Shown here: one piece after another, positions 20,249 through 31,600 of the stretch
Position numbering within the stretch: the stretch's first letter is position 1
Layout: each line of letters opens with the position of its first letter
Origin: Pythium myriotylum
Taxonomy: Eukaryota; Oomycota; Peronosporomycetes; Pythiales; Pythiaceae
DNA: 64,000 bases
NCBI GenBank assembly: GCA_023091665.1
Contig: JALJCQ010000003.1
Coordinates: 868,001-932,000, forward strand
Direction: 5' to 3'
Made by a program: the position numbers and the translations under genes
The notes under the pieces: generated by a model
Database searches by the model: none
What the model was told of the DNA's origin: nothing
What the model saw: only the letters and a program-made list of their open reading frames with translations

Positions 20249-22468
20249 TCATTTTCGTTCTCGAGCGGCAAGTGACATATCTCGCCACACACGTTCTGCT
20301 TCTACAGGATACACGTCGGGATCTTCATTTGAGGAGCAGTCCCACTCAAACCAACTGATCGCCATCTCTCGCAGAGACGTGCCAGTCTCTGCGCATAGTG
20401 ATGTGCCGCTAGCTTCTAAGGTTACCACGTTATGAGACCGAGTAGTCTTGTCAGCGCTCGAGCTATCCGTGATCCACTGAGGCAACGCCGAAACGTTCGA
20501 ATATGCAAATCCAACGACTTGAAGGTTGGCAAGGCTTCCGATCGTTGTTGGTAAGGACTGTAGGGGGTTTCCACCCAGTTTCAACATCCAAAACGCCTGG
20601 TTAGCGAGTATATTGCCTGGGATTGAAGTGATCCGATTACTGCTGAGCATCAGCTGAGAAATCTTCATTTTGGCGAGGGCTGGCGGCAATTCAGTAATGC
20701 TAGGACTCCTTTCTAACACGAAGAACCCGACATGCAACCATTTTTCGTGCAGATTAGTCGGTAGTGAAGCCAAGTTCGTTCCAGAGAACTCGATGTCAGC
20801 TAGTCGCGAAGGGAACTGGTCTCCAAGAAGTCCTCGAGGAAGCTCGCCACCTGAAAAGTTTGAGTCGCACACGTACAGAAGCTGCAAATCCTGGTGAAAC
20901 TCATCCCGAAGCTCAGCCTTGGAGTCCCAAATCTCGACCGTTGAGTTATAAATCTTCACCATTTCGAGCGCTTGCAACTCCTGGAGAATAGGAGGAACAT
21001 GGAAATGTGCGCAACTAGCAAAAATCACTGACTTTAGTCCGCGGATATTAATGACGTTGGCTAGATCTTCAAAACCAATCTGAGATCCATCACCGAAGTC
21101 CCCGTGTGCACAGTTAAATTCAAAAGCGACGCAGTTGTACACAGTTTGTAACCATGGACGAACCTCAAGCAAGCAACCTTTGGTGTTGGACATAATTGCG
21201 ACGACCGTTGCATGGATATGAACCGCTAAGATGGCCAAGCCATATAGGGCAAGGAGCATATCGTGCAATGAGCGTGTGTGCTTGCGAAAAACAATTGCGT
21301 GTGTTGCCGATGCCTGATCGCCTCGGCTACGATGATCACTTTCGCAGTTTTCTTCCGTTCGTGTTCCTAACACTGGTCCTTCTCTGGCCCTGTCTTCGTT
21401 GGAAGGCATTCGACATGTGTGAGTCGTTGGAGTAACAGCATTGCAGGATCGCGATGGGCGATTTGATCCATGTGTGTGAACTGTGGAGACTCGCTGGCCC
21501 TTGTAGTCCCGTCTGTCCATAACCAGGTATGATTTCACTACAACGATCCCTCCCAAAACGGTGAATGAGGGTGTGAACTTCGAGATGAAGTCAATCCACG
21601 AGTTCACGAAGATTTGGCGATTCTCAGAGACAGCCTGGATGAACCAAACGTCGTTATAGTAGTTCAAGAGCTGGAAATCGCCATAGTCTGCGTCAAACTG
21701 TAGGTAGTAGGGGTAGAACACGGCTAACGGGATCGCCATGCTCGTGATTGCATCAAAGAGAGAATCCACGACTACCAAAACAATCCGTCTCGCGAGTTGG
21801 TCACTTCGGATATACCTGTGAACAAACGCAGTCGACCAGCAATTCAAAACCAACGAAATGGCATAGAGCCGATTGATCCACACACGGGGGACGAGAGTGC
21901 TGAGCTTATGAGCTTGGTAGGTTTGCAACACAATCTCCACGACCTCCAAAGCGATAAACACCAGATCGAAGTACGATCCCTCAACACCGATCATCTTGAT
22001 TTTGTTGTTGACAGACGATGCGTGTGTTTTCACGAAAAAGACTGCCCTCGTTAACATTGTGGTCCTCCTGTTTAACGGTGACTGAGGTAGCGTAGTGACG
22101 GATTTGGCTAGAGTGATTCCTCGAATAAGCGTCGCCTGTGGTTGCAAGCGCGGCTTGTTTTTCTCCCTCCCTTTGTCAGTGAACCGCCATTCGCCATATT
22201 TGATTGACCACCACAATGAGAGCGAGAACGCAATGCTGTGGCATCCAATCACGACAATATTGACTGCGATGACAGGTTTGAAGAAGCTAAACGTTGTCCG
22301 CCCCAAATAATCGATCGTGACGCCTAGGTTCCTGACAATGAAATACCGATGGACTTCGATGATTCCAACGGCGTTGGAGATACACAGCAAGTGGAATAGC
22401 TGAATACAGCACCAGGCCATGATAAATCGGTTTCGTGAAACTGGAAGAGAGGGTGGGCGAGGAATCAT
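20249..22468 (-). CDS. Multi-pass membrane protein with C-terminal LRRs
   Basis: Single exon, 739 residues. The N-terminal half has several hydrophobic segments: MAWCCIQLFHLLCISNAVGI, VIAVNIVVIGCHSIAFSLSL, DLVFIALEVVEIVLQTYQ, ISLVLNCWSTAFVHRY and IVLVVVDSLFDAITSMAIPL. After a soluble charged loop comes a last one, MLLALYGLAILAVHIHATVV. The C-terminal third has short LRRs of the SHOC2/plant type: LPPALAKMKISQLMLSSNRI, LANQAFWMLKLGGNPLQSLP and SLANLQVVGFAYSNVSALP. It ends with a Cys/Trp segment before DVYPVEAERVWRDMS. This architecture recurs in oomycetes and I know no assigned function. The LRR part probably faces outside or a lumen and may act in sensing or adhesion; that is inference. Confidence 0.75.
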   Translation of the reverse strand: MIPRPPSLPVSRNRFIMAWCCIQLFHLLCISNAVGIIEVHRYFIVRNLGVTIDYLGRTTFSFFKPVIAVNIVVIGCHSIAFSLSLWWSIKYGEWRFTDKGREKNKPRLQPQATLIRGITLAKSVTTLPQSPLNRRTTMLTRAVFFVKTHASSVNNKIKMIGVEGSYFDLVFIALEVVEIVLQTYQAHKLSTLVPRVWINRLYAISLVLNCWSTAFVHRYIRSDQLARRIVLVVVDSLFDAITSMAIPLAVFYPYYLQFDADYGDFQLLNYYNDVWFIQAVSENRQIFVNSWIDFISKFTPSFTVLGGIVVVKSYLVMDRRDYKGQRVSTVHTHGSNRPSRSCNAVTPTTHTCRMPSNEDRAREGPVLGTRTEENCESDHRSRGDQASATHAIVFRKHTRSLHDMLLALYGLAILAVHIHATVVAIMSNTKGCLLEVRPWLQTVYNCVAFEFNCAHGDFGDGSQIGFEDLANVINIRGLKSVIFASCAHFHVPPILQELQALEMVKIYNSTVEIWDSKAELRDEFHQDLQLLYVCDSNFSGGELPRGLLGDQFPSRLADIEFSGTNLASLPTNLHEKWLHVGFFVLERSPSITELPPALAKMKISQLMLSSNRITSIPGNILANQAFWMLKLGGNPLQSLPTTIGSLANLQVVGFAYSNVSALPQWITDSSSADKTTRSHNVVTLEASGTSLCAETGTSLREMAISWFEWDCSSNEDPDVYPVEAERVWRDMSLAARERK

Positions 22469-22646
22469 TGATCCGAGTTATCCTGATGCGCCAAGTGCGG
22501 CGCCCCACAACAATGAGAGTAGGACTCGAACTCCTCCAAAATTGACCGACTTCCATCTCTCTTGAGAGGTTGTCACCAGCTAATTTTGAACGGCGAAGCT
22601 GTATTGACTTGTCATGATTTCATCAAACCAATTCCTATTTCATAAT

Positions 22647-24416
22647 TCACATATCTGCGTACAGGTCGCGATAGAAATCCCGAATAGCCATCGTCTTCCG
22701 AGCGACCGACCTACTGGGATCTGGCTTTGAACCATTCTCTGGTACAGACGAGATGACATCGGTTTGGTTGATTTTGTTACGGAACCCCAGCGGTGAACGT
22801 GGTGGGGGTGGAGATCGCGCTTGGTTATGTACTTGGGAATCAGGCGCCCTCGGACCCTCTTGTGACAGCCGTCGGTTCCGCTCGAGATGAAGTTGGTACC
22901 GTCGTTCAGCTTCACCACTTGCGGCACTTCTCCCACCGACAAGGTACAGCTCGTCATAACTTCGGCTGCTGGAACTTTCACCGACGCTTAACCTTCGATC
23001 CGACTGTGGTTTTTTTGTCGAATCCACCAAGTTCTCCCGCTTGTGGTCGCCAGTTGTGACAAGACGTGTTTGGCGCTCAGTAAAACTTTTGGATGAGGTT
23101 GAAGATGTCCAGGATCCCGAGTTCGCTCGAGTCAGTAGTCTATCGTAGTTGTAGGTGTGTTGCACCAATACCGGTGATGACACCTGCCGTCGAATTCGAC
23201 TCGCTGCATTCAGCTCACGTGCTTGAAGTTCTGTTGCAGCGTACCGTTGTGCATGGCTGGGTCGATCGCGTCGCGGACGATGAGGAACAGATGCGTTGGA
23301 AGTGTTATTTCCCGGTGTTGGCGCGTCGGTATCGATTGGAATGTTCGATCGAAGGAGGCACCGCGTGCAAATAGCCTCCGTTCCTGCTGTTCGCGTATGT
23401 GGATTAATCCGACACGTGGTTTTAAATTCCAAACACGACCTGCAGACGCTCTTGCGGCATACCCCGCAGAGTCTCAGGGGGTCGGAGATGCTGCGGCGCG
23501 TAAGGCGACATCGAAGACACGTTTTGCTCACTTGCTCGGGTGCATCACGACAGTGCTCGACCATTTTTGTGAGGATTTTGGCCTCACAGCACTCGACAGC
23601 ACGAGAGACCATGCAAATCCGGCTGATGAGGAGGCTTTCCGCTTCATACTGCGATTCCTCGTTGCCCGAGCCCCAGTATTCTCCTAGAATGTAGCACAGT
23701 ACGAGGTCTTCGCTCACCCGTCGGTAAAGATAGCAAAGCACGAATGGCTCAAGCCGCTTGATATTTTCCGGCGCGTGACGCTGGCGAAAGATGCTGCCGC
23801 TGGCTCGAAGCTGAGCGTCGGTTGGCCAATCCGGACGATCCGGGATCGAGTAGATAACGTGGTACGCGAGCTCCGTGTTGTCGCTGTCAAGCGTCACGCC
23901 CATTCGCTCGAACGTGAGCAGCTCGTACTTAATGTCGTCGATCTGCGCGGCACACCACTTGACGCCCGCGAAGCGGAAGGGTGTCTCTGCGCCTCGAGTC
24001 TCCAAAGCGTGGAGCACCGCGCCGTCCAACACAGGCGCGCGGCTCAGCACGGCCTCGCAGCTCATGAGGTCGGCGTCCGTGTCGCAGTAGAGCCCGCGCG
24101 TGATGTCTTCGAGGCGTCCGTGGATGTAGCCCGTGCCAACGAGTCTGAGCGAGCCGGCGTCGTCGCCGACGAAGCGGGAGACAGTCAGCGGGCCGCGCGT
24201 CTCGATGGCGCACCAGTCGTTGGCGTTGAGCGAGCCGTTGTACCTGCCGAGCGCCGCGATGGCGTCGCAGAGCACGGCGTCGCACTGCGCCTCCCACTCC
24301 CAGCGCGCGTCGCCCACGTCGTCGCGCGCCATCGTCGTCGAGAAGAAGAGATGGCGAGGGGCGTTGTGATGGCCATTCTCGGAACGGACAGCGGTACTAA
24401 GTACGGAGCTCTTCAT
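22647..24416 (-). CDS. START-domain protein with FYVE-like zinc finger
   Basis: Single exon, 589 residues. The first 270 residues fit the oomycete START-like lipid-binding fold (GYIHGRLEDITRGLYCDTDA, FRFAGVKWCAAQIDD, DLVLCYILGEYWGSGNEES). A zinc finger at about residues 297-350 has four CxxC pairs (CLRC, CGVC, CRSC, CTRC) in FYVE spacing. The basic R(R/K)HHCR signature of true FYVE domains is replaced (LCGVCRKSVCRSC), so PI3P binding is doubtful. The rest is Ser/Arg/Pro-rich and probably disordered. START-FYVE proteins are greatly expanded in oomycetes and are thought to act at endosomal or other membranes. An internal Met (MARDDVGDARWE) 28 codons in is an alternative start. Confidence 0.82.
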   Translation of the reverse strand: MKSSVLSTAVRSENGHHNAPRHLFFSTTMARDDVGDARWEWEAQCDAVLCDAIAALGRYNGSLNANDWCAIETRGPLTVSRFVGDDAGSLRLVGTGYIHGRLEDITRGLYCDTDADLMSCEAVLSRAPVLDGAVLHALETRGAETPFRFAGVKWCAAQIDDIKYELLTFERMGVTLDSDNTELAYHVIYSIPDRPDWPTDAQLRASGSIFRQRHAPENIKRLEPFVLCYLYRRVSEDLVLCYILGEYWGSGNEESQYEAESLLISRICMVSRAVECCEAKILTKMVEHCRDAPEQVSKTCLRCRLTRRSISDPLRLCGVCRKSVCRSCLEFKTTCRINPHTRTAGTEAICTRCLLRSNIPIDTDAPTPGNNTSNASVPHRPRRDRPSHAQRYAATELQARELNAASRIRRQVSSPVLVQHTYNYDRLLTRANSGSWTSSTSSKSFTERQTRLVTTGDHKRENLVDSTKKPQSDRRLSVGESSSSRSYDELYLVGGRSAASGEAERRYQLHLERNRRLSQEGPRAPDSQVHNQARSPPPPRSPLGFRNKINQTDVISSVPENGSKPDPSRSVARKTMAIRDFYRDLYADM

Positions 24417-25483
24417 GCGAACTTAGTCGGATTTTTCGCTGATGAGGTCGAGTTGCATAAAAGATCCAGATTGGGCTAGGGAACGATCTGTGGGATCTGG
24501 TGTTGGGTGTTCGACGCGCACTCAGAATGGCCGTGCAGAGCGATCTCGTGCCGAGAGAACTGATCGTCGCTTGAGTTCGTTTTGCCATCGTCGGCGAGCC
24601 CCGCGAATCTTCGCATGGTGTTTACTTGTTGACTAGGATTCTTCTTCAGTTGATCTGATCATCATTCCCAAGAGATCGATTTGACTGATGCGGATGGTTG
24701 AACTGTCTGTCAACCGTCCAGGCAAAGTGAACCAGCGCGTTTGGCCCCATACGCGGGGCTGCTCATTGTAAGGCAATTGCGTCGCAGAAATGGCGATAGT
24801 AGGGCATGGAGAGTCTTAATTTCGCGATTTCCACACGCGAGAGACGTGGCCGTGAGGCTGTGAAGCCCCCGTTCATTTCAGTTGCAATGATTCGTGCCAT
24901 GTGCCTCACAGCACGAATCGCCACGAATGAGGTGAGTGAGACCCTTGCAGGTGAAGACTTCGACGACAACAAAGCCTCATCAACGTTGACCTTTTCATGT
25001 GGAAGTCCTACAACAAAACTTCATGAAGCGAGGGGATCCCACCTCGTTTCCCGATCTGTATTGAGTCAATCATCATACAGTGAATGAAGTCAGTGGCAAC
25101 AGCGTGCATGCGCATCGCTGTTCCAGTAGGGGAGGTTTGGGACCATTCGAAGCTGAGAACTTTCGCAGCATATCCTTGTTTTGTTTGACGTTGAACAAGC
25201 ATGAACTTCCAACACGTTCGGACCCCCAGGCTTTCCGTACTCTCAGGATATGCTGACGATGACGAGGCTATCAGTTACGCATAAATGCAAGATAGACCAG
25301 CGATGCACAAGGTTATCACGTCTCAGACTGGAAGAGCTTCCAGCCTCGCTCAAACTGAAAGAGTGGTGTTCACGTGATGACGATATATCGGTCTGAGAAA
25401 CTACTGCAACCCCGTGATTTGCGCAGCGTTGCATTGCTATGTAGTATGGGCTTGATAGCTCAAATGGCATTGTATATACATAG
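24417..25483. other. Intergenic
   Basis: About 1.07 kb between the START-FYVE-like gene and the 3' end of SLX9. Only short unsupported frames are present. No repeat or RNA gene was recognised. Confidence 0.45.
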
Positions 25484-26182
25484 TTACTCAACGTCCATGG
25501 CATTCTTACTCTTGCCCTTGGGCTTTGCCGCCTGCTTTTGGATCGTCGCCTGGTTCGCCTGCACGACTGTGTTCTGCAAATGCATCTGAATAGCAGCGAA
25601 AGGGTCGTTCTGGAACTGCGGATGCGTGTGGACTGCCTTGAGCTGCCCGAGTTCGCGCACGGCGAGCTTCTGTCGCTGTTTGCCACTGAGCTTCTTGGGC
25701 TTCTGGTCGGTGCCAGCCTTAGCCGCGACATTCGTGGACTGCGAGACTTTGCTAGCCGCCATCTGTGCGAGCTCTTTATCCGAAAGGAAGAGCGCGTCTT
25801 GGAGCTCCTTGATCTCGGCGAACGCGCCTTGATCGGCCTTCTTCTTGGCCGTCTCCTTCTCCTGCACGACGCGCTGCACGAGGCCCATCTTGCGCATGAA
25901 CGCACTTCGTCGCTTCATTCGCTTGCGCTGCCCTCGGCTCAGTCCGCTCATCGCCGCGTCGCCCTCATCGCCGCTGTCTTCGTTGTCGATGGGCACGAGC
26001 TCCTCGGCATCCAACGGCTCGTCTTCGTCGCCTCCGAACGCGGCCTTCACGGCAGCCTCCGCGGCCGCAGTCGCATGGCCAGACGCGGAAGATGCAGCAC
26101 TCTGCGTCGCTTTGCCTTTGGCGCCGCCGGCGCGCGCGGCAGCCGCGTGGGCGCTGAACTTCTTGCTGCGCAGTCGTCCCAT
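25484..26182 (-). CDS. SLX9: SLX9/FAM207A ribosome biogenesis factor
   Basis: Single exon, 232 residues. The N terminus is basic (MGRLRSKKFSAHAAA), followed by an acidic low-complexity stretch and LSRGQRKRMKRRSAFMRKMG, the core of SLX9. A helical segment (EIKELQDALFLSDKELAQM) and a C-terminal block (KKLSGKQRQKLAVRELGQL then HPQFQNDPFAAIQMHLQNTV) correspond to the conserved ends of FAM207A, where HPAF.xDPxxAIxxHL is typical. SLX9 is a nucleolar/pre-ribosomal protein for 40S maturation and export. The gene lies 150 bp upstream of the stop codon of the coiled-coil gene's minus-strand neighbour, so both are tightly packed in tandem. Confidence 0.82.
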   Translation of the reverse strand: MGRLRSKKFSAHAAAARAGGAKGKATQSAASSASGHATAAAEAAVKAAFGGDEDEPLDAEELVPIDNEDSGDEGDAAMSGLSRGQRKRMKRRSAFMRKMGLVQRVVQEKETAKKKADQGAFAEIKELQDALFLSDKELAQMAASKVSQSTNVAAKAGTDQKPKKLSGKQRQKLAVRELGQLKAVHTHPQFQNDPFAAIQMHLQNTVVQANQATIQKQAAKPKGKSKNAMDVE

Positions 26183-26331
26183 GGTCGAACGTCAATTACG
26201 TCTCTTCAGCAGCTCGGCTTGATTGGTGCTCAAGGAAACAAGGGAACTGTCCCGAACGAATGGGATCTAATGATTTAGAGTAATCCTGGGGTGCCAAGTT
26301 TTCTCAAATTTCATGAAACGGACATCCTCGC

Positions 26332-28518
26332 CTAAGCGCATTTCAGCGTGAGCACGCGCTCCAAGGCCGTGGCCTGCACTTTGAGTTCGTTCGCGTGGAG
26401 TGTTCGCACGCTGAGCAGCTCGTCGTGGACCGACTTCAACTCGACCTCCAACGCCGGACAGCGGAGGCAAGCTACCTGGTTAGATTGAGGAACAGGGACA
26501 AAGTCGGACGGCTCGACCTCTGCATCCATTTGATCAGCCTTTTCAAGGCTGTGGAGGATCGCTTCACAACAGCTGCAGAGCAAGGGGTGAGGATCGTTCG
26601 TCTGAGAAGCCAGCGGAGAGCCTGCGATCGAATCTGAGACTTTAGGCGAAGGAGGAGATCGAGGCCGCGGTCTTGACGCCTTTGGAGTTGAGTTCATATT
26701 CCTGAGAACTGTCTTTTTCTCTTTCTCGACTGCTTGAATTTGGATCTTCAATCCACTGACTTGACTTCGCAGTGCGACTTCGGTCTTCTCCGCACGATCC
26801 AGTCGACTGCCAAGCGACCTGACGTGTTGCTGAAAGTTCCTGATTTCTTCGTCTTGGTCTTCCACCCGTCTCCTCAGAGCAGCAACGTCCACTTCACTAG
26901 TTGCGTTGGCTTGCTCCAGTTCTTTTCTTCTCTTTGTCGTATTGGCCAAGGTAGCTCTGACATCTTCGAGTTGTCCAGTGAACAATTTCTTGAGTTCTGT
27001 TTCCCTCTTGATTCGCTCGCGATCCAGGCGTTGGATGGTCACGGCCACCTTCTGCTTGCCAGTTTGCATTTCCTGAGCGTGAGCGACTTTCGCCTCGTGA
27101 AGCTCCATCTCCAGCCGCTTCATTTTATTGTCGCTTTGTTGCTGCTGGATTCCACGTCGCCGCAGTTCCTTTCGAGCAGCTCGTAGCTCTGCTTGGAGCG
27201 TTTCGGCTTGGCAGTCGAGGTTTTCTGTGCGTGTTTGCAAGACCTGGAGCTTGGCTCTCAGTTGTGTTACTTCTAATTGCGACTGAATCGTTTGTGCGTG
27301 TTTTTCATCCACCTGAATTGTCTCAGCGCTCAGCTCAGCCTGTAGTTTAGGCATCTTCGCGGCGTAGAGCTCATTCTCGGTTTTGAGTTTGGTGTTTTCG
27401 GCTTTGGTGCGCACCAAATCGGATGTTAGCGTCACCATTTGAGCTTTAAGTCGGGCGTTTCTCTGTGCAAGCTGCTTTCGTTCACCGTCAGCAACTTGGA
27501 ATTGGAGACTTAACGATTTGGTCACACTATCAAGTTGCTGCCGAAGCGATTCGACTTGCTTTCGCAGTGATAAGACAGCTTGAACATCTCTTTTGGAATG
27601 AATGGCTGGGTTGCTCTGCGCAGTTGACGCCGATACATACTTTTTTAACGATCGTTTACAGTCATGGTTGTCGTGTGCCTCCTTGCCAAGCTTGCTTTCA
27701 TGACGAGTCGGCGAACTGGTCATGATGTTGGTAGGAGGGACACCAGGTGGGTCGTACACGACGGGAAACAACGTATTCAATGAGTAGGCTGCGACTGACG
27801 CAGCCGCGTTATTGAGAGTTGGGAGGGGGTGGACAGCAGCAATTTTGGGCGACAAGCAAAGGGTCATCGGTCTCTCGTCCAGATATTTCTTATGTGGCGG
27901 TCCAGGAACCTCATCCAACTCAACAGGGTCCCGGGGAGAGGCGCATTCGACTGTCATGTCGTCGTCAGAATGCTCCTCGCTTTGCCGTGTACTGGGTTCT
28001 ACCAACTCATTGGTATTTGTACAATGGTACTGCAGCGGCAACAATACTGAAAGAGCTTCAGACTCCCTTTTCCTCTCCTTTCGAGAGTGTTCGCGAAGTG
28101 GTGATTCAGAGTGCAATTCTCTATCCGTTTCGTCAAAGATCTCGATCCCTGGGTCAGCATTTCCAGTTCGTTTGTCGCAGGAGCCAACAAATCTCTCGTC
28201 TCCATGGCATGACTCTGCGCTCTCTTGTTTGCCTTCTTCCTCCAGCCTCAACATGCATCGTTCGAAGTCATCCTTGCTCTCTTCGCCAAAATTACTGTCC
28301 TTTGTGAGTGAGAGATCTCCGGTCATGAGTGCCTCATGTCCGTCTGTTGTGAAGGCGGGGGATGCTAGAGACGACAAGCGCAGCGCGGTTAAATCGAACG
28401 GCTCCGTGTCCACGTCCAGCGTTAAACTATTAGAGTCGCCGGGCTTGTCGTCTTGCTTGTAGTCTTGGCCACCATCTCCTCCGTCCATCTCGCCTCGCAC
28501 CATCAAACGGTTGCTCAT
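26332..28518 (-). CDS. Long coiled-coil protein
   Basis: Single exon of 728 residues starting MSNRLMVRGEMDGGDGG. The first 300 residues are acidic and polar, without fold signals. From about residue 320 to 640 it is one long coiled coil (QVESLRQQLDSVTKSLSLQ, LRAKLQVLQTRTENLDCQ, ELEQANATSEVDVAALRRRV). A Pro-rich SPPSPKVSDS segment and a Cys pair (LCSCCEAILHSLEKAD, then ACLRCPALEVELKSVHDELL) with a short terminal helix follow. No motor, kinase or nucleotide motif is present. Its position immediately downstream of the dynein heavy chain on the same strand suggests a flagellar or centrosomal role, but gene order alone is weak evidence. I do not recognise the family. Confidence 0.7.
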   Translation of the reverse strand: MSNRLMVRGEMDGGDGGQDYKQDDKPGDSNSLTLDVDTEPFDLTALRLSSLASPAFTTDGHEALMTGDLSLTKDSNFGEESKDDFERCMLRLEEEGKQESAESCHGDERFVGSCDKRTGNADPGIEIFDETDRELHSESPLREHSRKERKRESEALSVLLPLQYHCTNTNELVEPSTRQSEEHSDDDMTVECASPRDPVELDEVPGPPHKKYLDERPMTLCLSPKIAAVHPLPTLNNAAASVAAYSLNTLFPVVYDPPGVPPTNIMTSSPTRHESKLGKEAHDNHDCKRSLKKYVSASTAQSNPAIHSKRDVQAVLSLRKQVESLRQQLDSVTKSLSLQFQVADGERKQLAQRNARLKAQMVTLTSDLVRTKAENTKLKTENELYAAKMPKLQAELSAETIQVDEKHAQTIQSQLEVTQLRAKLQVLQTRTENLDCQAETLQAELRAARKELRRRGIQQQQSDNKMKRLEMELHEAKVAHAQEMQTGKQKVAVTIQRLDRERIKRETELKKLFTGQLEDVRATLANTTKRRKELEQANATSEVDVAALRRRVEDQDEEIRNFQQHVRSLGSRLDRAEKTEVALRSQVSGLKIQIQAVEKEKKTVLRNMNSTPKASRPRPRSPPSPKVSDSIAGSPLASQTNDPHPLLCSCCEAILHSLEKADQMDAEVEPSDFVPVPQSNQVACLRCPALEVELKSVHDELLSVRTLHANELKVQATALERVLTLKCA

Positions 28519-28662
28519 CAATCTGTTGTAACTGAGTCCATAATTAGCTCAGATGTTGGCACGTCCCAGGCCGAGAGGCCTCGAAATGTGCAACCAACAT
28601 TGAGTCAAGTGAAAGAACCTCAAGCATGTAGCAACTACAACTATATTGCCTAGTTGGGTGTT

Positions 28663-31600
28663 CTAGTCTGTGTTGCACAGCAAGGCGACACCCCGCAAAC
28701 CCCAGTGACGTGGTGGTTTGCCCGGCGGACACTTCATCGTGACCATAAACACGAAGTACCGGTCCGTACGCGTTGGGTACTTGTAGCACGGGCATTCGAA
28801 TGGCCCAACCGAGCCATACAACTCCTTGCGCGACTTGAGCTCGAGTTCCTTGCTCATGCTGTTAACATGGAGAACAGGCAACGACGTGAAGAGCTTTTTT
28901 GGCTCGCTCTCGACGATCGTACCGTCGCCCTTGCTCCACGTCGCGCCGTCCATGAAGAGCCCATAGATGTAGACACCCTCGCTCGGTGGCGCGCGCACCT
29001 GCTCTGCGCGCTCGAACTGCGTGACCTCGGTGTGGTAGACAACATCGTCGAGGGCCCACTTGTCTGTTTTGCTGTGCTTCCGTGTGACCTCCTGCTTCAT
29101 AGCCGTGAGCATACCCTGCGGGTTGAAAAAGCCCGTGAGCCAGAATGTATTGGGGCGCTTCGTGTTGAGCCAGTTGCGGTTTTGCTCATCACGCGAGATA
29201 AGAGACGAAAACCAGAGCCCGAGCGTCGGCAAAATCCACGAAAACTCGTCGCCCACGGACGTGCGCAGCCATGACGGAGGCACCTTGGCATCGAAAATGG
29301 CGTTGAGCGTCCAGCTGAGCTCTTCCGTCATTACGACCTCGCCACGGATCGCCATCTGTAGCTGCTGCAGCATATACCGCACCTTGGCGATCACACGTTG
29401 CAGTCGCTGGATTTCCTGGAACAGGAAAATGTTGAGTGGGATCGTGAGCCCACCAAGCTTGTTGATCTTGGCTTTGTAGTCGTCTTCGACATAGTCTTCC
29501 GGAAGACGCTCGAGCAGCTCTCGTGCCTTTTCACACACAACATCTTCTCGGGACACGCCGGATGAACCGCCACCACCCTTGGGTTGAGTGTCACCAAGTG
29601 TCGTGAGCAGCTGATTAACTTCCTTGACGCGGTAGGTGAGGTCTGCGTTCGGGTGAAGGCCGAAGATCTCGGGAGAATCCACCTCGGGAAAGTTATGCAA
29701 GAAATTACGGTAGTCATCAATCGAGTCGGCCACAGGAATTCGATAGTTGAAATCGTTTGGGATTCGGAAAATCGGCTCGGCCGGGTTGTACGAGAAGTTG
29801 GGTGAGCATGCCTCTGGTGTAAGGCACCACTCGGTGTAGAAGTTGAACAAGCGGCGGTCCATATTGTCCGTGATCTTGCCGCCGTACTGAACTTCGGCAA
29901 CCATGTACTGTAGCGTGGGCCATGAGATCGGACCATTGTACAAATGCTTCTCAAGGAAGATGGTGCAGGCCGAGAGGTCACCGTTGTTGTACTCATAGGG
30001 AATACCCCAGCCAAGGGGTCCAAACTTCTTGCGCTCAATGACGATTGAGTGCAGAAAGCAGAGATCGAAGAGCAGTTGTCGCCACTGGGAAGTCTCGACT
30101 CGCTCAAGCTTATCCTGGTCCACCATGACTGTGTACGATCTCAACAAGCCGGCCCGGAGACCTTGAGGCGGCTCGTTTGTTACCTTGGTAGACATTTGGA
30201 GAAGTCCAAGCGGGAAGTCATCGTTAGGCAACGCTGTGAGGAAAAGCCGGAAGTTCTGATCCATCGTTTCGCTCAACTTTAGCAAGATCTCCTCCATTTG
30301 CTCCATGAGCTCAAGGCCCAGTTCGCAATTCTGAAGCAGTACCCACGTGCCGTTGACGACAGCAGCATTGATCGCCTTGAGAGCTACGGGCTCTTGGCCT
30401 TCTCCCATCGACACGACTGCTGGAGATGGAAATTTTCTCTTCCTTGCGAGCTGCTCAATACTTTCAGTTGGATCAGCACCAATAGATAACAAGAAGATCA
30501 CAGGCGTTTCCGCCTTCATTTCTGCAAAGATGCTCTCGATCGTATCGGTGACTGGCTCGACATACCGAGGACCCATCTGCGCCGTGTTGCGTATAAACTC
30601 CTTGGTGCAGAGGATTGTACGATCCATTCGAAGCGATCGAACAAGCAGGAGCTTTAGGTAGGGGCCAATGGTCTCGTTCTCAGCGATGCGCGACTCATAA
30701 TCCGGGATCATCACTGTTTCAGGTTCGTTGTCCTCATACCATCGACGCCACATTGCTTCGTTGCTCGACATTTCGTGGGGAAGATTCGTGAAAAACTTGC
30801 AGCTTTGTGACAGCTCGATGACGTTAAGCCAAGCCTCGTTTGAGATCCAGGAAAAGGGTTTGCGGCGGACGGAGTTGATGTCGAGCGCGGCACCACCACG
30901 TGTTAGGAGAATGACTTCCTCCGGTGTGAGCAAGCTGTCCGTCACGAGAATTTTCATTGTCAACAGCAGAACAAACGTAAGTTTGTCGCGTTCGTAAAGG
31001 CCACGATTGATGTACCGATACGAGATGTACGTCATGGTTTCAATGATGTTGGCCACTCGCTTCGACGCTAGAGCCGCCTTCTCGGCGACATCCATCGACT
31101 TCATGAACAACGCTAGGAACTGGTTCAGAGAGGTCTGATACATGCAGTTGATAAGCGATGTTTCGACGATTGAGAAGTAGAGCACTGAGCCTCGTGTAGC
31201 GACAGGTCGGAACTGCTCGCGCTTCTCATTAATTGATTTCCTCGTGTCAGCTGCGGCGATAAGCTTATCTTTCACCTCTGCCGCTTTCTCTTTTGTATTT
31301 GCAAGCACACCGATCAGCTCCTCGTCCTCCAATAGATTGCCCGTGTTAGACGTCAGACGCTCGAGCAGTGACGCATCGAGTGCCAGTAATGCCTTTGTGT
31401 TGTTGTTCACGTCTTCAAGCACCTGTGCGAGCTGCTCTTCAAGTGCCTTCTGCTCCTTACCAATCACACGACCAAGCAGTTGCTCTTCCAGACCCTTGAT
31501 TGTGACCGTGAAGTCGATTACCGTGGTCTTGGCTTGTAGCTCGGGGCCGAAATGAGGATTCGGTAGACGGGTAATAAAGTACATTGAGAACGCGGGATTG

